From: Jiangella anatolica
GTDB lineage: Bacteria; Actinomycetota; Actinomycetes; Jiangellales; Jiangellaceae
Reading direction: 5' to 3'
Length of the DNA: 64,000 nt
Assembly: GCF_003236295.1 (NCBI RefSeq)
Contig: NZ_POTW01000016.1
Location: 1 to 64,000 of the forward strand
Made by a program: the position numbers and the translations under genes. This document shows positions 42,976-52,509 of this stretch, in pieces (the stretch's first letter is position 1; every line of letters starts with the position of its first letter). The notes beneath the pieces were generated by a model, which was given only the letters and a program-made list of their open reading frames with translations, was not told the DNA's origin and searched no databases.

Positions 42976-43750
42976 GTTCCAGGGTGTCGATCTTCTTCTT
43001 CAGGCGGCGGAGGATGCGGATGATGAGCCGCGAGACCTGCATCTGGGTGACGCCGAGCTCATCGCCGATCTCTTGCTGGGTGCAGCCGCGGAAGTAGCGC
43101 AGGTAGAGGATGCGGCGCTCGCGCTCGGTGAGCGTGCGGCAGGCGGCGGCCATGGTCAGCACGGCCTCGACGCGGAGGTAGGCGGGGTCGGAGACGCCGA
43201 GGAGGTCGCCGAGGGTGGCGCCGTCGCCGTCGGAGTCGAGGGCGGGGTGATCCAGGGAGACCGTGGCGTAGCAGTCGGCGGCGCGGGTGGCCTCGAGGAC
43301 GTCCGTGAGGTCGGCGCCGAGGTGGGCCGCGAGCTCGGCGGGGCTCGGGAGGGTCCCGCGGGTCTGCGAGATCTCCTCCGCCGCCGCGCTCATCGCCGAG
43401 CGGAGCTCCTGGACCCGCCGGGGTGGACGGACCGACCACGCGTGGTCGCGAAAGTAGCGTTTCACCTCGCCGACGATGGTCGGGACGGCGAACGAGACGA
43501 AGTCGTCGCCGCGGTCGGCGTCGAAGCGCTGGGCGGCGGCGACCAGCCCGGCGCTGGCCACCTGGGTGAGGTCCTCCGCGTCGACGCCTCGACCCAGGTA
43601 GCGCCGGCTGATCGCCTCAGCCAGCCCCAGGTTGCGGACGACGACGTCCTGGATGGCCCGTTGACGGTCGGGACCGGACAGCCGGGCGGCCCGGCGGAGC
43701 AGATCGTTGGTGAGCTCGTCGTGCTCGCGGCGCTCTTGCAGAGTCGGCAT
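42917..43750 (-). CDS. RNA polymerase sigma factor, SigB/SigF/SigG type
   Basis: 277 residues from ATG 43750, preceded by AAGGGG. Region 2 (about 45-110) has RNLGLAEAISRRYLGRGVDAEDLTQVASAGLVAAAQRFD and the -10 recognition segment VPTIVGEVKRYFRDHAWSVRPPRR. Region 3 spans 115-185 and region 4 (about 205-260) has LTERERRILYLRYFRGCTQQEIGDELGVTQMQVSRL. This matches Gram-positive stress/sporulation sigma factors, which partner-switching anti-sigma factors usually control; none is nearby. The last 20 residues (STASDQTAASEHRGQRSR) are encoded by the repeated intergenic element and are not part of the conserved protein. Confidence 0.93.
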   Translation of the reverse strand: MPTLQERREHDELTNDLLRRAARLSGPDRQRAIQDVVVRNLGLAEAISRRYLGRGVDAEDLTQVASAGLVAAAQRFDADRGDDFVSFAVPTIVGEVKRYFRDHAWSVRPPRRVQELRSAMSAAAEEISQTRGTLPSPAELAAHLGADLTDVLEATRAADCYATVSLDHPALDSDGDGATLGDLLGVSDPAYLRVEAVLTMAAACRTLTERERRILYLRYFRGCTQQEIGDELGVTQMQVSRLIIRILRRLKKKIDTLEQSTASDQTAASEHRGQRSR

Positions 43751-43903
43751 ACGCACACCCCTTCGCATCCGAAGCAGGTGGCACGCTGTCTGACCACGGG
43801 CTCCAGGCCAGGGATGTCATGGTCATCCCGAGCCTTGTGAGAATTCAATCCACTCGCATTTCCGGCCCGATGTCAACCGATACGGCCACATCCGTCCGGC
43901 CGC

Positions 43904-45859
43904 TCACGACGACGCGACGAGCTCGGCCACCACCACCCCGAACGACGGCAGCGTCACCTTCGTGGTGAGGTCGGCCCGGTCCAGGACGCTGGTCAGCCGG
44001 TGGCCCGCGGGCACCCGGCACCCGGCCGTGACCTCGTCGGCCGAGAGGTTGACCAGCCAGACGTAACGGCGGCCGCTCTCGTGGGTGAGACCGTCGACGA
44101 CCACGCGGGCATCGTCGACGGTGACGGCGGGAGCGGCGCCGGCCGCGTGGGCGAGGGCCCGGTACAGCCGGTGCACGACGTCGTCACGGTGGGCGTCGGG
44201 CCGAGCGGAGCCGAAGTACTCGACCGGGTACGTGCCGACGTAGACCGCGCCGTCGCCGACCGTGCGGCGCAGCAGCGCCGGGCGGCCGCGCTGGTCCCGG
44301 GCCAGCACGACGGTGCCGGCGTCGGGCGACGGCTCGGCCAGCGGCAGCATCGCCCGCGCCTGGTCGGTCCCGGCGAACGGAAAGGCGAGCGTCGTCCCCG
44401 CCGCCAGGTCGCCGAGGCCGGCCTCGAACCGCCACTCGACGACGTCGTCGACCTCCTCGCGCAGGCCGTAGCGCAGCGTGTGCCGTGCTCCGGTGACGCC
44501 GTCGACGTCGGGCCACCAGGAGCCGCGGTGCGCGCCGCTCACGCCGGCGAACCAGGACAGGTACACATGGCTGCCGGCCCGGGCCCAGTCCTCCAGCAGG
44601 TCGAACGCCGGCGCCGTCAGCAGCTTGTTCGACGGGACCAGCACCAGCCGCGGCCGCTCCCCCGGGTCCAGCGACTCCTCCCGCACCACCGCCGGTGCGA
44701 GATCCGCGACCTTCGCCGCGAGATAGGCATGCTCGGTGATCGGCGTGATGCAGCGCCGGTCGGCGTCCGGGATGCGCGGATGCAGATCGAGGTACGACGG
44801 GAGCACGATGGCCGTCGCCGTGTCGGTGCGCCGGCAGCCCGCCACGTCGACCGCGTCGAGCACCGACCGGAACGCCGCCAGCTCACGCAGCGGCGCCTTC
44901 GGCGTGCCGTCCGGCAGCGTCAGCCCGAAGCCCAGCTCGAACGGGTGATGCCGGTACGGGTCCTGCGCGGTCAGGTCGAAGTCGGTGTTGTTCCAGGCGA
45001 TCCAGCCGGTCGCGCCGGCCAGCAGCGACGAGTGCAGCGCCTGCCGGTAGAAGTGTGCGGCGTTGGCCTCGGAGCTGAGCGCGTTCGGCACACCGAACTC
45101 CTCCAGCACGACCGGCGGGCCGAAGTGCGACAGCTCGCAGGCCAGCGCCGCCGCCCAGTGCACCCGGGCCTGGTCGTTGCCCATCGGGTAGCTGTGCGGG
45201 CCGGCGAAGTCGACGAGGTCGAGCTGGCGGCGCAGCCGGAACCCGTTGTCGGTCCCGTACAGCTCCTTCGTCCACGCGCCGTCACCCAGCGACACCGGCA
45301 GCGACGACCCGCCGGCCCGGACGGCCTGCGTGCACACGATCGCCCACGCCCGCACGTCGTCCGGCTCGGCCGTGCCGGCGTAGTTGGTGAACTCGTTCGA
45401 GATCAGCCACCCGGCGATCGCCGGCGACGAGCCGAACCGGCGCACCGTCTCGGCGATGAAGAACGCCTGCTGGCCGAGCATGAACCCGTCGGTGTAGAGG
45501 TCGCGCCCGTGCCGCCATGCGACGTCCCAGTCCTCGCCGGACATGTGCCCGACGAGGAACGTCGGGATGGTCCGCACGCCTTCGTCGGCGCAGGTGTCGA
45601 GGAAGCGCTGGTAGCGCCCGCAGAACGCGTCGTCGACGACGTCGGGCGCGGGCTGGAAGTCCGGCCAGAACAGGAACGACCGGGTCAGCTCCAGGCCGTG
45701 CTCGCGCAGCACCCGCAGCTCGCGGCGCACGACGGCGTCGTCGTAGTCGCGCCACATGAACGGCCCGCCGGCCGCGGACCAGTAGTTCGCGCCCAGCCAG
45801 GTGGCGCCGGCCAGGCGCGGGCTCGGCCGCGCGATCGTGCCGGGATCAGGCGTGCTCAA
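43904..45859 (-). CDS. Cytoplasmic TIM-barrel glycoside hydrolase, clan GH-A-like
   Basis: 651 residues from TTG 45859, supported by GGAGGG about 9 nt upstream; the start lies 14 bp inside the end of the preceding gene. Residues about 15-340 form a (beta/alpha)8 barrel (NYWSAAGGPFMWRDYD near the start). The acid/base is probably E156 in LISNEFTNYAG and the nucleophile E253 or E254 in VVLEEFGVPN, the clan GH-A spacing. Residues about 360-560 resemble the glutamine-amidotransferase-like trimerisation domain of GH42 beta-galactosidases. No signal peptide, so it acts on imported oligosaccharide. Last gene of the minus-strand sugar operon; the specificity is unknown (beta-mannosidase or beta-galactosidase are candidates). 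Confidence 0.82.
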   Translation of the reverse strand: MSTPDPGTIARPSPRLAGATWLGANYWSAAGGPFMWRDYDDAVVRRELRVLREHGLELTRSFLFWPDFQPAPDVVDDAFCGRYQRFLDTCADEGVRTIPTFLVGHMSGEDWDVAWRHGRDLYTDGFMLGQQAFFIAETVRRFGSSPAIAGWLISNEFTNYAGTAEPDDVRAWAIVCTQAVRAGGSSLPVSLGDGAWTKELYGTDNGFRLRRQLDLVDFAGPHSYPMGNDQARVHWAAALACELSHFGPPVVLEEFGVPNALSSEANAAHFYRQALHSSLLAGATGWIAWNNTDFDLTAQDPYRHHPFELGFGLTLPDGTPKAPLRELAAFRSVLDAVDVAGCRRTDTATAIVLPSYLDLHPRIPDADRRCITPITEHAYLAAKVADLAPAVVREESLDPGERPRLVLVPSNKLLTAPAFDLLEDWARAGSHVYLSWFAGVSGAHRGSWWPDVDGVTGARHTLRYGLREEVDDVVEWRFEAGLGDLAAGTTLAFPFAGTDQARAMLPLAEPSPDAGTVVLARDQRGRPALLRRTVGDGAVYVGTYPVEYFGSARPDAHRDDVVHRLYRALAHAAGAAPAVTVDDARVVVDGLTHESGRRYVWLVNLSADEVTAGCRVPAGHRLTSVLDRADLTTKVTLPSFGVVVAELVASS

Positions 45860-47918
45860 CGATCCAGCCCTCCAGTCCGGCGTCCAGGCCGGGATCGGTC
45901 GAGGTGAGGTCCAGGACGCCGTCGGCCCAGCTCGGGTCGACGGCGGCGGCGCGGCCCTCGCGCCACTGCGAGACGGCCACGGGCGGACGGGCACAGGGCA
46001 GCCGCAGCGTCCCGGCGCCGATCGGAACGACGGCGACCCGGCCGGCCGCCGGCGCGCTCAGATCCACGTCGTCCAGCGCGACGACCGCCCAGCGGCCGGT
46101 GTACTCGACGCCGGCCGGCGCGGCGCCGTCACGCAGGCACAGCGCCGTCAGCACGCCGTCCTCCAGCCGGCCCCAGGAGCGCACGTCCGGTTCGGCGGCG
46201 AGCGACCCGACGGACGAGCTCAGCCACAGCGGCCGCCACGACGCGGTGCGACGGTGCCAGCGGTTCAGCGCCCGCCGCCGGGCCAGCGCCCGCACGTCGC
46301 TGGAGGACGGCAGCACCGCGCCCGGCACCCCCAGCACCGCCGTGTCCAGCAGCACCTCGTCGTCCTGTGCCCAGTCGTAGCCGCTGGACCCGTTGACGGT
46401 GACGCCGACGCCGCCGGCCAGCGCCGCCCACACGCTCCAGTGCCGGTGCCCGGCGCCCTCGTGCGCCGCGCCGTGGTCGCCCATGTCGTCCATCGCGACG
46501 ACGTCGGCCAGCGCGAGGTGCAGCGGGTGCAGCCCGTAGACCAGGATCGCGACGTCCGGGTCGGCGCGCCGGGCCGCCTCGGCGACGATGCGGTGCAGCT
46601 CCTGGCTCAGCCGCTCGCCGCGCAGGGCCGGGTCGGCCGGCACGGCGACGTCCGGGCCGGGCAGGCCGTAGCCGAAGTCCAGCTTGAGGATCGCCGGGCG
46701 CTGGTCGCGCACCAGCGCCTCGGTCCGCTGGGCCAGGAACGCCCGCGTCCGCGGTGAGCTGGGGTCCAGGCACCAGTGCTGCGCCGGGTCGCGTGGGTCC
46801 TGCGCCCAGTTGGCCCGGCGCGGCCGGCCGTCGGCGCCGCGCAGCAGGTCGTCGTCGGTGAGGCCGACGGCGGCCGGGTCGTCGATCCAGCCGACCGACT
46901 GCCAGAACCCGACCGCGAGCCCGTCGGCGCGGGCCGCGTCGAGGTCGGCGGCGAAGTCCGGGAACCGGCCCAGGTGCGGCACGCCGCTGGACACCATGGT
47001 CTCCCACTGGTCGTCCAGGACGAGCGCCTCGCACTCCAGGTCGCGGGCGACGCGCGCCGCCCCCGGCAGGTCGTGCGTCCCGGACCGGAAGTCACCCCAC
47101 GTGTTCCAGACGCTCAGCGCGGCCCGTGGCGACCGCGTCCGGTCGGGCCGCGGGAACGAGGCGAAGTACCGATCGTAGGCATCCCACGCGGTGTCACCCC
47201 AGGTCAGGCGCAGCGGCGCGGTCCACGTCCGGACGCCGCCGGGAGCGCCCCACAGGTCCTCGCGGTACGACCAGCGCAGCCCGAAGTTCGCCGACCGCGC
47301 CTCCAGCGTCAGCGCCGCGTCCGGGACAGAGCCCGCGCCGGCCAGTAGCCAGCCGCGGTCGTCGCCGAACGCCGCCGCGTAGAGCGGCCGCGGGAACGCC
47401 GCCGCGTACGGGGCTCCGACGGCCGGGCCGAACGCCCCCAGCGGCACGGTCGCCTGGCCGAGGTCCCAGCTGCGGAAGAAGCTGGCCGCCGGTGCCGGCC
47501 GGCCGCTCGGCACGCACACGCCGCCGGCCCGCCAGTCCGGCCAGTACGGGACGTCCGCGGGCGCCGCCGCCCGCTGCTCGGGCGCCAGCGGCGACGCGCC
47601 GAACCACAGGTCGACGATCCGCACGCCGTCGGCCAGGTCCAGCGACAGCGACAGCGACGCGAGGTCGAGACCCGACTCGGTCTCGGTCCACTCGGCCTCG
47701 CCGGAGCCGGCCGCACCCAGCGACAGCGTCACGCGGCCACCGTCCACCGACGTCCCGTGCGCAGAGAGGAACGTGTGGGAACCGTCCGGCAGCACCGCCC
47801 ACAGCGACGGGTACAGCGTCCCGGACCACACCTCCCCGAGCTGCGCGAACCCGGTCGACAGGTCGACGGACAGGACGTGGCCATGCCGGGCCACCGCGAG
47901 CGAGTGCTCCACCCTCAT
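45846..47918 (-). CDS. GH36-like alpha-galactosidase (melibiase) family hydrolase
   Basis: 690 residues. An N-terminal beta-sandwich (1-260) precedes a TIM barrel: SVWNTWGDF, LVLDDQWET, VGFWQSVGW, WCLDPSSP and AILKLDFGYGLPG, where D414 is the expected nucleophile; MDDMGDHG may hold the acid/base. No signal peptide. ATG 47918 overlaps the permease stop by 4 bp (ATGA). The family cleaves alpha-linked galactose or related sugars; the sequence is divergent enough that the substrate could differ. Confidence 0.82.
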   Translation of the reverse strand: MRVEHSLAVARHGHVLSVDLSTGFAQLGEVWSGTLYPSLWAVLPDGSHTFLSAHGTSVDGGRVTLSLGAAGSGEAEWTETESGLDLASLSLSLDLADGVRIVDLWFGASPLAPEQRAAAPADVPYWPDWRAGGVCVPSGRPAPAASFFRSWDLGQATVPLGAFGPAVGAPYAAAFPRPLYAAAFGDDRGWLLAGAGSVPDAALTLEARSANFGLRWSYREDLWGAPGGVRTWTAPLRLTWGDTAWDAYDRYFASFPRPDRTRSPRAALSVWNTWGDFRSGTHDLPGAARVARDLECEALVLDDQWETMVSSGVPHLGRFPDFAADLDAARADGLAVGFWQSVGWIDDPAAVGLTDDDLLRGADGRPRRANWAQDPRDPAQHWCLDPSSPRTRAFLAQRTEALVRDQRPAILKLDFGYGLPGPDVAVPADPALRGERLSQELHRIVAEAARRADPDVAILVYGLHPLHLALADVVAMDDMGDHGAAHEGAGHRHWSVWAALAGGVGVTVNGSSGYDWAQDDEVLLDTAVLGVPGAVLPSSSDVRALARRRALNRWHRRTASWRPLWLSSSVGSLAAEPDVRSWGRLEDGVLTALCLRDGAAPAGVEYTGRWAVVALDDVDLSAPAAGRVAVVPIGAGTLRLPCARPPVAVSQWREGRAAAVDPSWADGVLDLTSTDPGLDAGLEGWIVEHA

Positions 47919-48739
47919 CCCTTCATGGCCCCTGTCACCAGCGCGTTCTCCATCCGGCGGCGCAGCAGCAGGTAGGCGGCGTAGATCGGCAGCAGCGTGA
48001 TCACGGTGCCGGCCGTCAGCAGGCCGTATTCGGCCGACACGTTCGTCACCAGCGTCGGCAGCGCGACCTGCGCCGTCCGCACGTCGGTCGACGGGCCGGC
48101 CACGACCAGCGCGATCAGGTACTCGTTCCAGATGTTGATGAAGGTCAGCAGCATCACGGTCGCGACGGCCGGCATCGCCAGCGGCGCGTAGATGCGCAGC
48201 AGCACCTGCAGCCGGTTGGCGCCGTCGAGCCGGGCGCTCTCCTCCAGCTCGCGCGGGATCGTGCGCATGTACTGGGTGATCAGCACGACCGACAGCGGCA
48301 CCGACGTCCCGACGTAGTAGAGCACCAGGAACGTGCGGGTCTGGTAGAGGTCCAGCCAGATCGCCAGCAGCACCGTCGGCACCAGCGCGGCGAACCCGGG
48401 GATCAGGAAGCCCAGCGCCAGCGACCGCTCGACGAGCTTCCCGAGCCGGCCGGAGTTCGTCGCCAGCGCGTACGCGGCCGGGACGACGACCACCAGCGCC
48501 AGCGCGATCGCGGCCACCGTCACCAGCGCCGAGTTCGTCAGCCCCTTGCCCAGCGAGACGTACTCCCAGGCCAGCCGGTAGTTCTCGAACGACCAGCTCT
48601 CGGGCAGGCCGAACGCGTTGGTGAAGATCTCGGTGTTGTCCTTGAACGACGACATCAGCAGGTAGTAGAGCGGCAGCGCGAGCAGCAGCGCGTACACCCA
48701 GACGAGGACGTGGCTGACCAGCAGCCCGGGGCGCCTCAT
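47915..48739 (-). CDS. Carbohydrate ABC transporter permease (MalG type)
   Basis: 274 residues, six helices. The EAA loop is RTIPRELEESARLDGANRLQVLLRIYAPLAMPA (residues about 162-194), with the E-A/S-A--DG---G pattern that contacts the ATPase. It forms the membrane channel with the upstream MalF-type permease, to which it is coupled by a 4-bp ATGA overlap. As in many actinobacterial sugar importers, no ATPase gene is nearby; a shared MsiK-like ATPase elsewhere is likely. Confidence 0.94.
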   Translation of the reverse strand: MRRPGLLVSHVLVWVYALLLALPLYYLLMSSFKDNTEIFTNAFGLPESWSFENYRLAWEYVSLGKGLTNSALVTVAAIALALVVVVPAAYALATNSGRLGKLVERSLALGFLIPGFAALVPTVLLAIWLDLYQTRTFLVLYYVGTSVPLSVVLITQYMRTIPRELEESARLDGANRLQVLLRIYAPLAMPAVATVMLLTFINIWNEYLIALVVAGPSTDVRTAQVALPTLVTNVSAEYGLLTAGTVITLLPIYAAYLLLRRRMENALVTGAMKG

Positions 48740-49662
48740 ACCCGGCTCCGCAGCGCCGAGCGGATGGCGACGGCTCCGGCCAGCCCGAGCACGAACAGCA
48801 CCACGCCGACCGCCTGGCTGTAGCCGATGTCGGACTGCTGGAACGCCTTGCTGTACACGAGGTACGACAGCGTCACCGAACTGGTGCCCGGCCCGCCCGA
48901 CGTCAGCAGCAGCACCGTCGCCGCGGACAGGAACAGCGTCCACAGGTACTGCAGCATCGCCACGATCCCGACGAAGCCGCGGATCATCCCGTACGCGACG
49001 TGCCACATCGACCTCCAGTGGCCGCACCCGTCGATGCGGGAGGCCTCGATGACGTCGGCCGGCAGCGCGGTGAGCTGCGCGCCGAACAGGACGGCCAGGA
49101 AGCCGACCCCGGACCACAGGTCGACGGCCATGATCACCGGCAGCGTGGTGGCCGGGTCGGCCAGCCAGTTGCGCGCCAGCGTCTCCAGCCCGATCGTCTC
49201 CAGACCCTGGTTGACCAGGCCGTCCGGGGCGAGGATCGCGTAGAACACCATCGCCTTGGTGGCCACCGACAGCAGCGCGGAGGTGAAGAACAGGATCCGC
49301 AGCAGCCCGGCCAGCGGCGGCCGCAGGAACAGGTAGTAGCCGAGCATGAACCCGAGCACCACCATGACCGGCACCACCACGCCGACCTGGACGGCGGTGT
49401 TGCGCACCGCCATCCAGAACACGTCGTCGCCGAACATCGTCCGGAAGTTCTCCAGGCCGACGAACTCGCGCGGCGCGATCAGTGTGGTCGCGTTGGTGAG
49501 GCTGACGACGAAGACGCTGGCCAGCGGGCCGACCAGGAACACCAGGTACCAGAGGAACGCCGGCATCGCGAAGATCATCGGGGTGTCCCGGTGACGCGAT
49601 CTGCGCTCGGCCCGCCGGGCCGGCCCCGGTGCGCCCGGCGGCGCCTGTACCAGCGTGGTCAC
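48736..49662 (-). CDS. Carbohydrate ABC transporter permease (MalF type)
   Basis: 308 residues from GTG 49662, with GGGAG 8 nt upstream. Six helices after a cytoplasmic N terminus of about 30 residues. The EAA loop is ALPADVIEASRIDGCGHWRSMWHVAYGMIRG (about 200-230). Starts 2 bp after the binding-protein stop and overlaps the MalG-type gene by 4 bp. Confidence 0.94.
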   Translation of the reverse strand: MTTLVQAPPGAPGPARRAERRSRHRDTPMIFAMPAFLWYLVFLVGPLASVFVVSLTNATTLIAPREFVGLENFRTMFGDDVFWMAVRNTAVQVGVVVPVMVVLGFMLGYYLFLRPPLAGLLRILFFTSALLSVATKAMVFYAILAPDGLVNQGLETIGLETLARNWLADPATTLPVIMAVDLWSGVGFLAVLFGAQLTALPADVIEASRIDGCGHWRSMWHVAYGMIRGFVGIVAMLQYLWTLFLSAATVLLLTSGGPGTSSVTLSYLVYSKAFQQSDIGYSQAVGVVLFVLGLAGAVAIRSALRSRV

Positions 49663-49664
49663 GC

Positions 49665-50951
49665 TCAGCTCCCGTAGGTCGTGTCCAGCGCGGCGCAGAT
49701 GTCGTCCGCTGAGGTGCCGTCGGTGAACGCGACCGCGGTCTCGCGGATGACGCTCTGGCTGATCGCACCCGGGATCCAGCGGTCCGGCAGCACCGCGTAG
49801 TCGACGATCTCCGGAAGCTCGGCCTGCGCCTGGGTGAGCAGCGGCTGGACGTCGCCGAGGTCGGCGTCGCCGGCGCTGACGGCGGTGATCATGTCGGCGT
49901 CGCGGACGAAGGTCGCCACGGTCTCCGGCCGGTACATGTACTCGATGAACTCGCGGACGGCGTCGAGCTTCTCCGCGCCGTTCTTGCTGACCCAGAAGCC
50001 GTTCGAGGTGCCCTCGTACGCGGTCGGACGGTCGTACGCGCCGCCGTCGGGCACCGGCAGGCCACCCAGCGCGATGCTGTCGGTCAGCTCCGGCGGGACC
50101 TGCGCGAACTCCCAGGAGCCGGCCGTCATGATGGCCGCCTCGCCGGACATGAACTGGGCCACCATGCTCTGCGCCTCGTAGCCCTCGGCGTCGTCGACGA
50201 ACACGCCGGCGTCGCGAAGCTCGGTGAACAGCTCGACGCCCTGCATGGTCTCGGGGCTGGCGCACCAGCCGCCGTTGGTGAAGATCTCGCGGGCGGCGTC
50301 GGGCTCCAGGTAGGACTGGGCCAGCTGGAAGAACAGCTTCTGCCCGCTCCAGTCGTTGCCGCCGATCGCGAACGGCTGGATGCCGGCGGCCCGTAGCGCG
50401 TCGGCCGCGGCGATCAGGTCGTCGGTCGTCTCCGGCAGCTCGGTGATCCCGGCCTGCTCCAGCAGCGCGGTGTTGTACCAGACCGGCCACTGGTAGCCCT
50501 CGAACGGAAAGCCCTGGACCTGGCCGTCGGCGCGGGTCCACTCCTCGATCGCGCCGGGCGAGAGCCGCTCGCGCAGGCCCCACTCGTCGAGGTAGTCGCC
50601 CACCGGCACGACCACGTCGTTGTCGATCCAGGTCAGCGGCTTGTCGACGGGATTGATGTGGACGATGTCGGCCTGCTGGCCGGCCGCCACGGAGGTCTCG
50701 AACACCGTCGGCAGGTCCTCGCCGGCCACCTCGACCTGCACCTCGATGCCGGTCTCCTCGGTGAACTGCTCGATCACGTCGCGCAGCACCTGGCCACCCG
50801 GCGAGCTGGGCGCGGCCGGCGTCAGCAGCGTGAGGCTGTCCGCGCTCTCGGCCTGGTCGTCCCCCTCGCCGTCTCCGCCGGAACACGCGGCGGTCGTCAG
50901 CAGGACCGCGCTCGCGATCAGCCCGGAAGCCCACTTCGTCGTGCGACTCAT
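49665..50951 (-). CDS. Extracellular sugar-binding lipoprotein (ABC importer)
   Basis: 428 residues. Lipobox TAAC near residue 23, an acidic linker, then a type II (MalE/SBP_bac_1) binding fold: LLTPAAPSSPGGQVLRDVIEQFTEETGI at the start of the mature domain and GFPFEGYQWPVWYNTALLEQAG near residue 150. It delivers the sugar to the two permeases downstream. ATG 50951 overlaps the oxidoreductase stop by 4 bp (ATGA), so the operon order is oxidoreductase, binding protein, permeases, hydrolases. Confidence 0.94.
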   Translation of the reverse strand: MSRTTKWASGLIASAVLLTTAACSGGDGEGDDQAESADSLTLLTPAAPSSPGGQVLRDVIEQFTEETGIEVQVEVAGEDLPTVFETSVAAGQQADIVHINPVDKPLTWIDNDVVVPVGDYLDEWGLRERLSPGAIEEWTRADGQVQGFPFEGYQWPVWYNTALLEQAGITELPETTDDLIAAADALRAAGIQPFAIGGNDWSGQKLFFQLAQSYLEPDAAREIFTNGGWCASPETMQGVELFTELRDAGVFVDDAEGYEAQSMVAQFMSGEAAIMTAGSWEFAQVPPELTDSIALGGLPVPDGGAYDRPTAYEGTSNGFWVSKNGAEKLDAVREFIEYMYRPETVATFVRDADMITAVSAGDADLGDVQPLLTQAQAELPEIVDYAVLPDRWIPGAISQSVIRETAVAFTDGTSADDICAALDTTYGS

Positions 50952-52306
50952 CTCCAACTCCGTTCGTAGGAAAGGTTGTGGTCCACGGCGACCGCGGCGT
51001 CTGGGTCGACGATCGCACCCTGGTCGCGGAGCCGGCCGCGCAGCCACGCCGCGTCGACCTTCCGGACCTCGCCGTGGTCGCGGGCGGCGGCCGCCGCCTC
51101 GCCCGCCGCCTGCCCCATCGCCATGCACTGCGCCATCGAGCGGACGGCGGCATGCGCGCCGTGCGTCGCGGAGAAGCAGCGCCCGGCGACGAGGACGTTG
51201 ACGGCGTCCCGGGGAACGAGCGTCCGGACGGGGATGCCGACGACTCCGCCGTCCGGGATGTGCTGCCACGCGGTGTCGGCGCCGTCGTGGTGGTCCTCGA
51301 TCGGCGCCCCGCACAGGCCGATCTGGTCGTCGAACTGGGTGGCCGCGAGGACGTCGGCCTGGTCGAGCCGGTAGTCGCCGTAGACCCGGCGGGTCTCGCG
51401 GACGCCGATCTGGCTGCTGAACGAGGCCAGCTCGGCCCGCTCGTAGCCGGGGACGCGGTCGCGCAGGAACCGGACGTACTCCAGCGCCTGCTCCCGGCCC
51501 TGCCGCTCCCGTTCGGAGAGCAGCTCGGGGTCGGTCGCGGTGACGACGGCGCCGGCCCGCTCCTCGGCGGACGGCAGCCGCGTCATGATGGTCGCGGTCA
51601 TGCCCTCGACCGCGGCGCGGTGGTCGCTGCCCTCCAGGCGGGGCAGCGCGTACTCGCCGGTCGCGGCCGCCGCCCGCATCAGCGCCTCGAGCTCGGGGCG
51701 GCCGACGGTGGCGCGGCGGGCGAGATCGACGTTGACCATCTTGAACGTGGTGGTGAGCGTCTGCGCGGGACTGTCGACGCCGGCCAGCTCGTAGCCGAGG
51801 CCGGCGAAGTGGCACAGGTCGGCGTCGCCGGACGCGTCGACGAAGATGCTGCCGCGCACCCGCCACAGCCCCTGCTTGGTCGCGACGGTGACGGCGGTGA
51901 CGACCCCGTCGCCGTCGGTCTCGGCCTCGACGAGGCGCGAGTGCAGCAGGATCCGCGCGCCCGCCTCGGCGACGAGACGTTCCCAGACGACCTTGAGGTA
52001 CTCCGGGTGGTAGGTGACGCCGGTGCCGGCGCCGAACGAGTTCGGCCGGTGGATCGTCCGGCTGACGGCGGCCAGCCCGGCCAGCACGTCGTCGCCGATG
52101 CCGCCGACCACCTTCCGCGGGGTCTGGCCGGGCGTGAAGAAGCCGTAGAACGTGTCGAGGACGGCCGCACCGGTGCCGCCGAGGAAGCCGTTGGCGTCGA
52201 TCAGCAGCACGTCCGCTCCGGCCCGTGCCGCCGCCGTCGCGGCCGTGGCGCCGGCCGATCCGCCGCCGACGACCACCACCCCGGCGGTCAGTTCCCGATC
52301 CGTCAT
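50948..52306 (-). CDS. FAD-dependent oxidoreductase (FAD_oxidored family)
   Basis: 452 residues from ATG 52306, with GAGGGTGG upstream. The dinucleotide-binding motif is VVVVGGGSAGATAATAAARAGADVLLID (residues 9-36, GxGxxG form with the terminal acid). IFVDASGDADLCHFAGLGYE (about 155-174) and VAGRCFSATHGAHAAVRSMAQCMAMGQAAG (about 395-424) are typical of the FAD_oxidored family. Cytoplasmic. These enzymes often lie in sugar or polyol loci, but few have known substrates; oxidation of a sugar or sugar alcohol is inferred from context. First gene of the minus-strand arm. Confidence 0.9.
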   Translation of the reverse strand: MTDRELTAGVVVVGGGSAGATAATAAARAGADVLLIDANGFLGGTGAAVLDTFYGFFTPGQTPRKVVGGIGDDVLAGLAAVSRTIHRPNSFGAGTGVTYHPEYLKVVWERLVAEAGARILLHSRLVEAETDGDGVVTAVTVATKQGLWRVRGSIFVDASGDADLCHFAGLGYELAGVDSPAQTLTTTFKMVNVDLARRATVGRPELEALMRAAAATGEYALPRLEGSDHRAAVEGMTATIMTRLPSAEERAGAVVTATDPELLSERERQGREQALEYVRFLRDRVPGYERAELASFSSQIGVRETRRVYGDYRLDQADVLAATQFDDQIGLCGAPIEDHHDGADTAWQHIPDGGVVGIPVRTLVPRDAVNVLVAGRCFSATHGAHAAVRSMAQCMAMGQAAGEAAAAARDHGEVRKVDAAWLRGRLRDQGAIVDPDAAVAVDHNLSYERSWR

Positions 52307-52509
52307 CGCCACCCTCAAATTGGTTGCGCTTTGGTTGAATTGGTTGTGGCGGCGACTGTACGCGGCACCACATTGACGGTCAAGCGATGACGACCGAACC
52401 GTTACATCCAGGTATCGTCCCAGCTCAGTTGGTTCAGTCTTGACGTGCCGCGCTCCACAGGCGTAGCGTTCGCGGCCAGACAATTGGTCTACTCGGAAGG
52501 GTGTGAGGC
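52307..52509. promoter_or_regulatory. Divergent promoter/operator region of the sugar locus
   Basis: This 203-bp region separates the two arms and contains no gene. ATTGGTTG occurs at 52319 and 52339, TTGGTTGA at 52331 and GTTGGTTC at 52428; AATTGGTCTACTC at 52482 resembles the half-site of HutC-type GntR operators such as the DasR site (TGGTCTAxACC). The GntR regulator encoded at 52510 probably binds here and controls both arms. Confidence 0.5.
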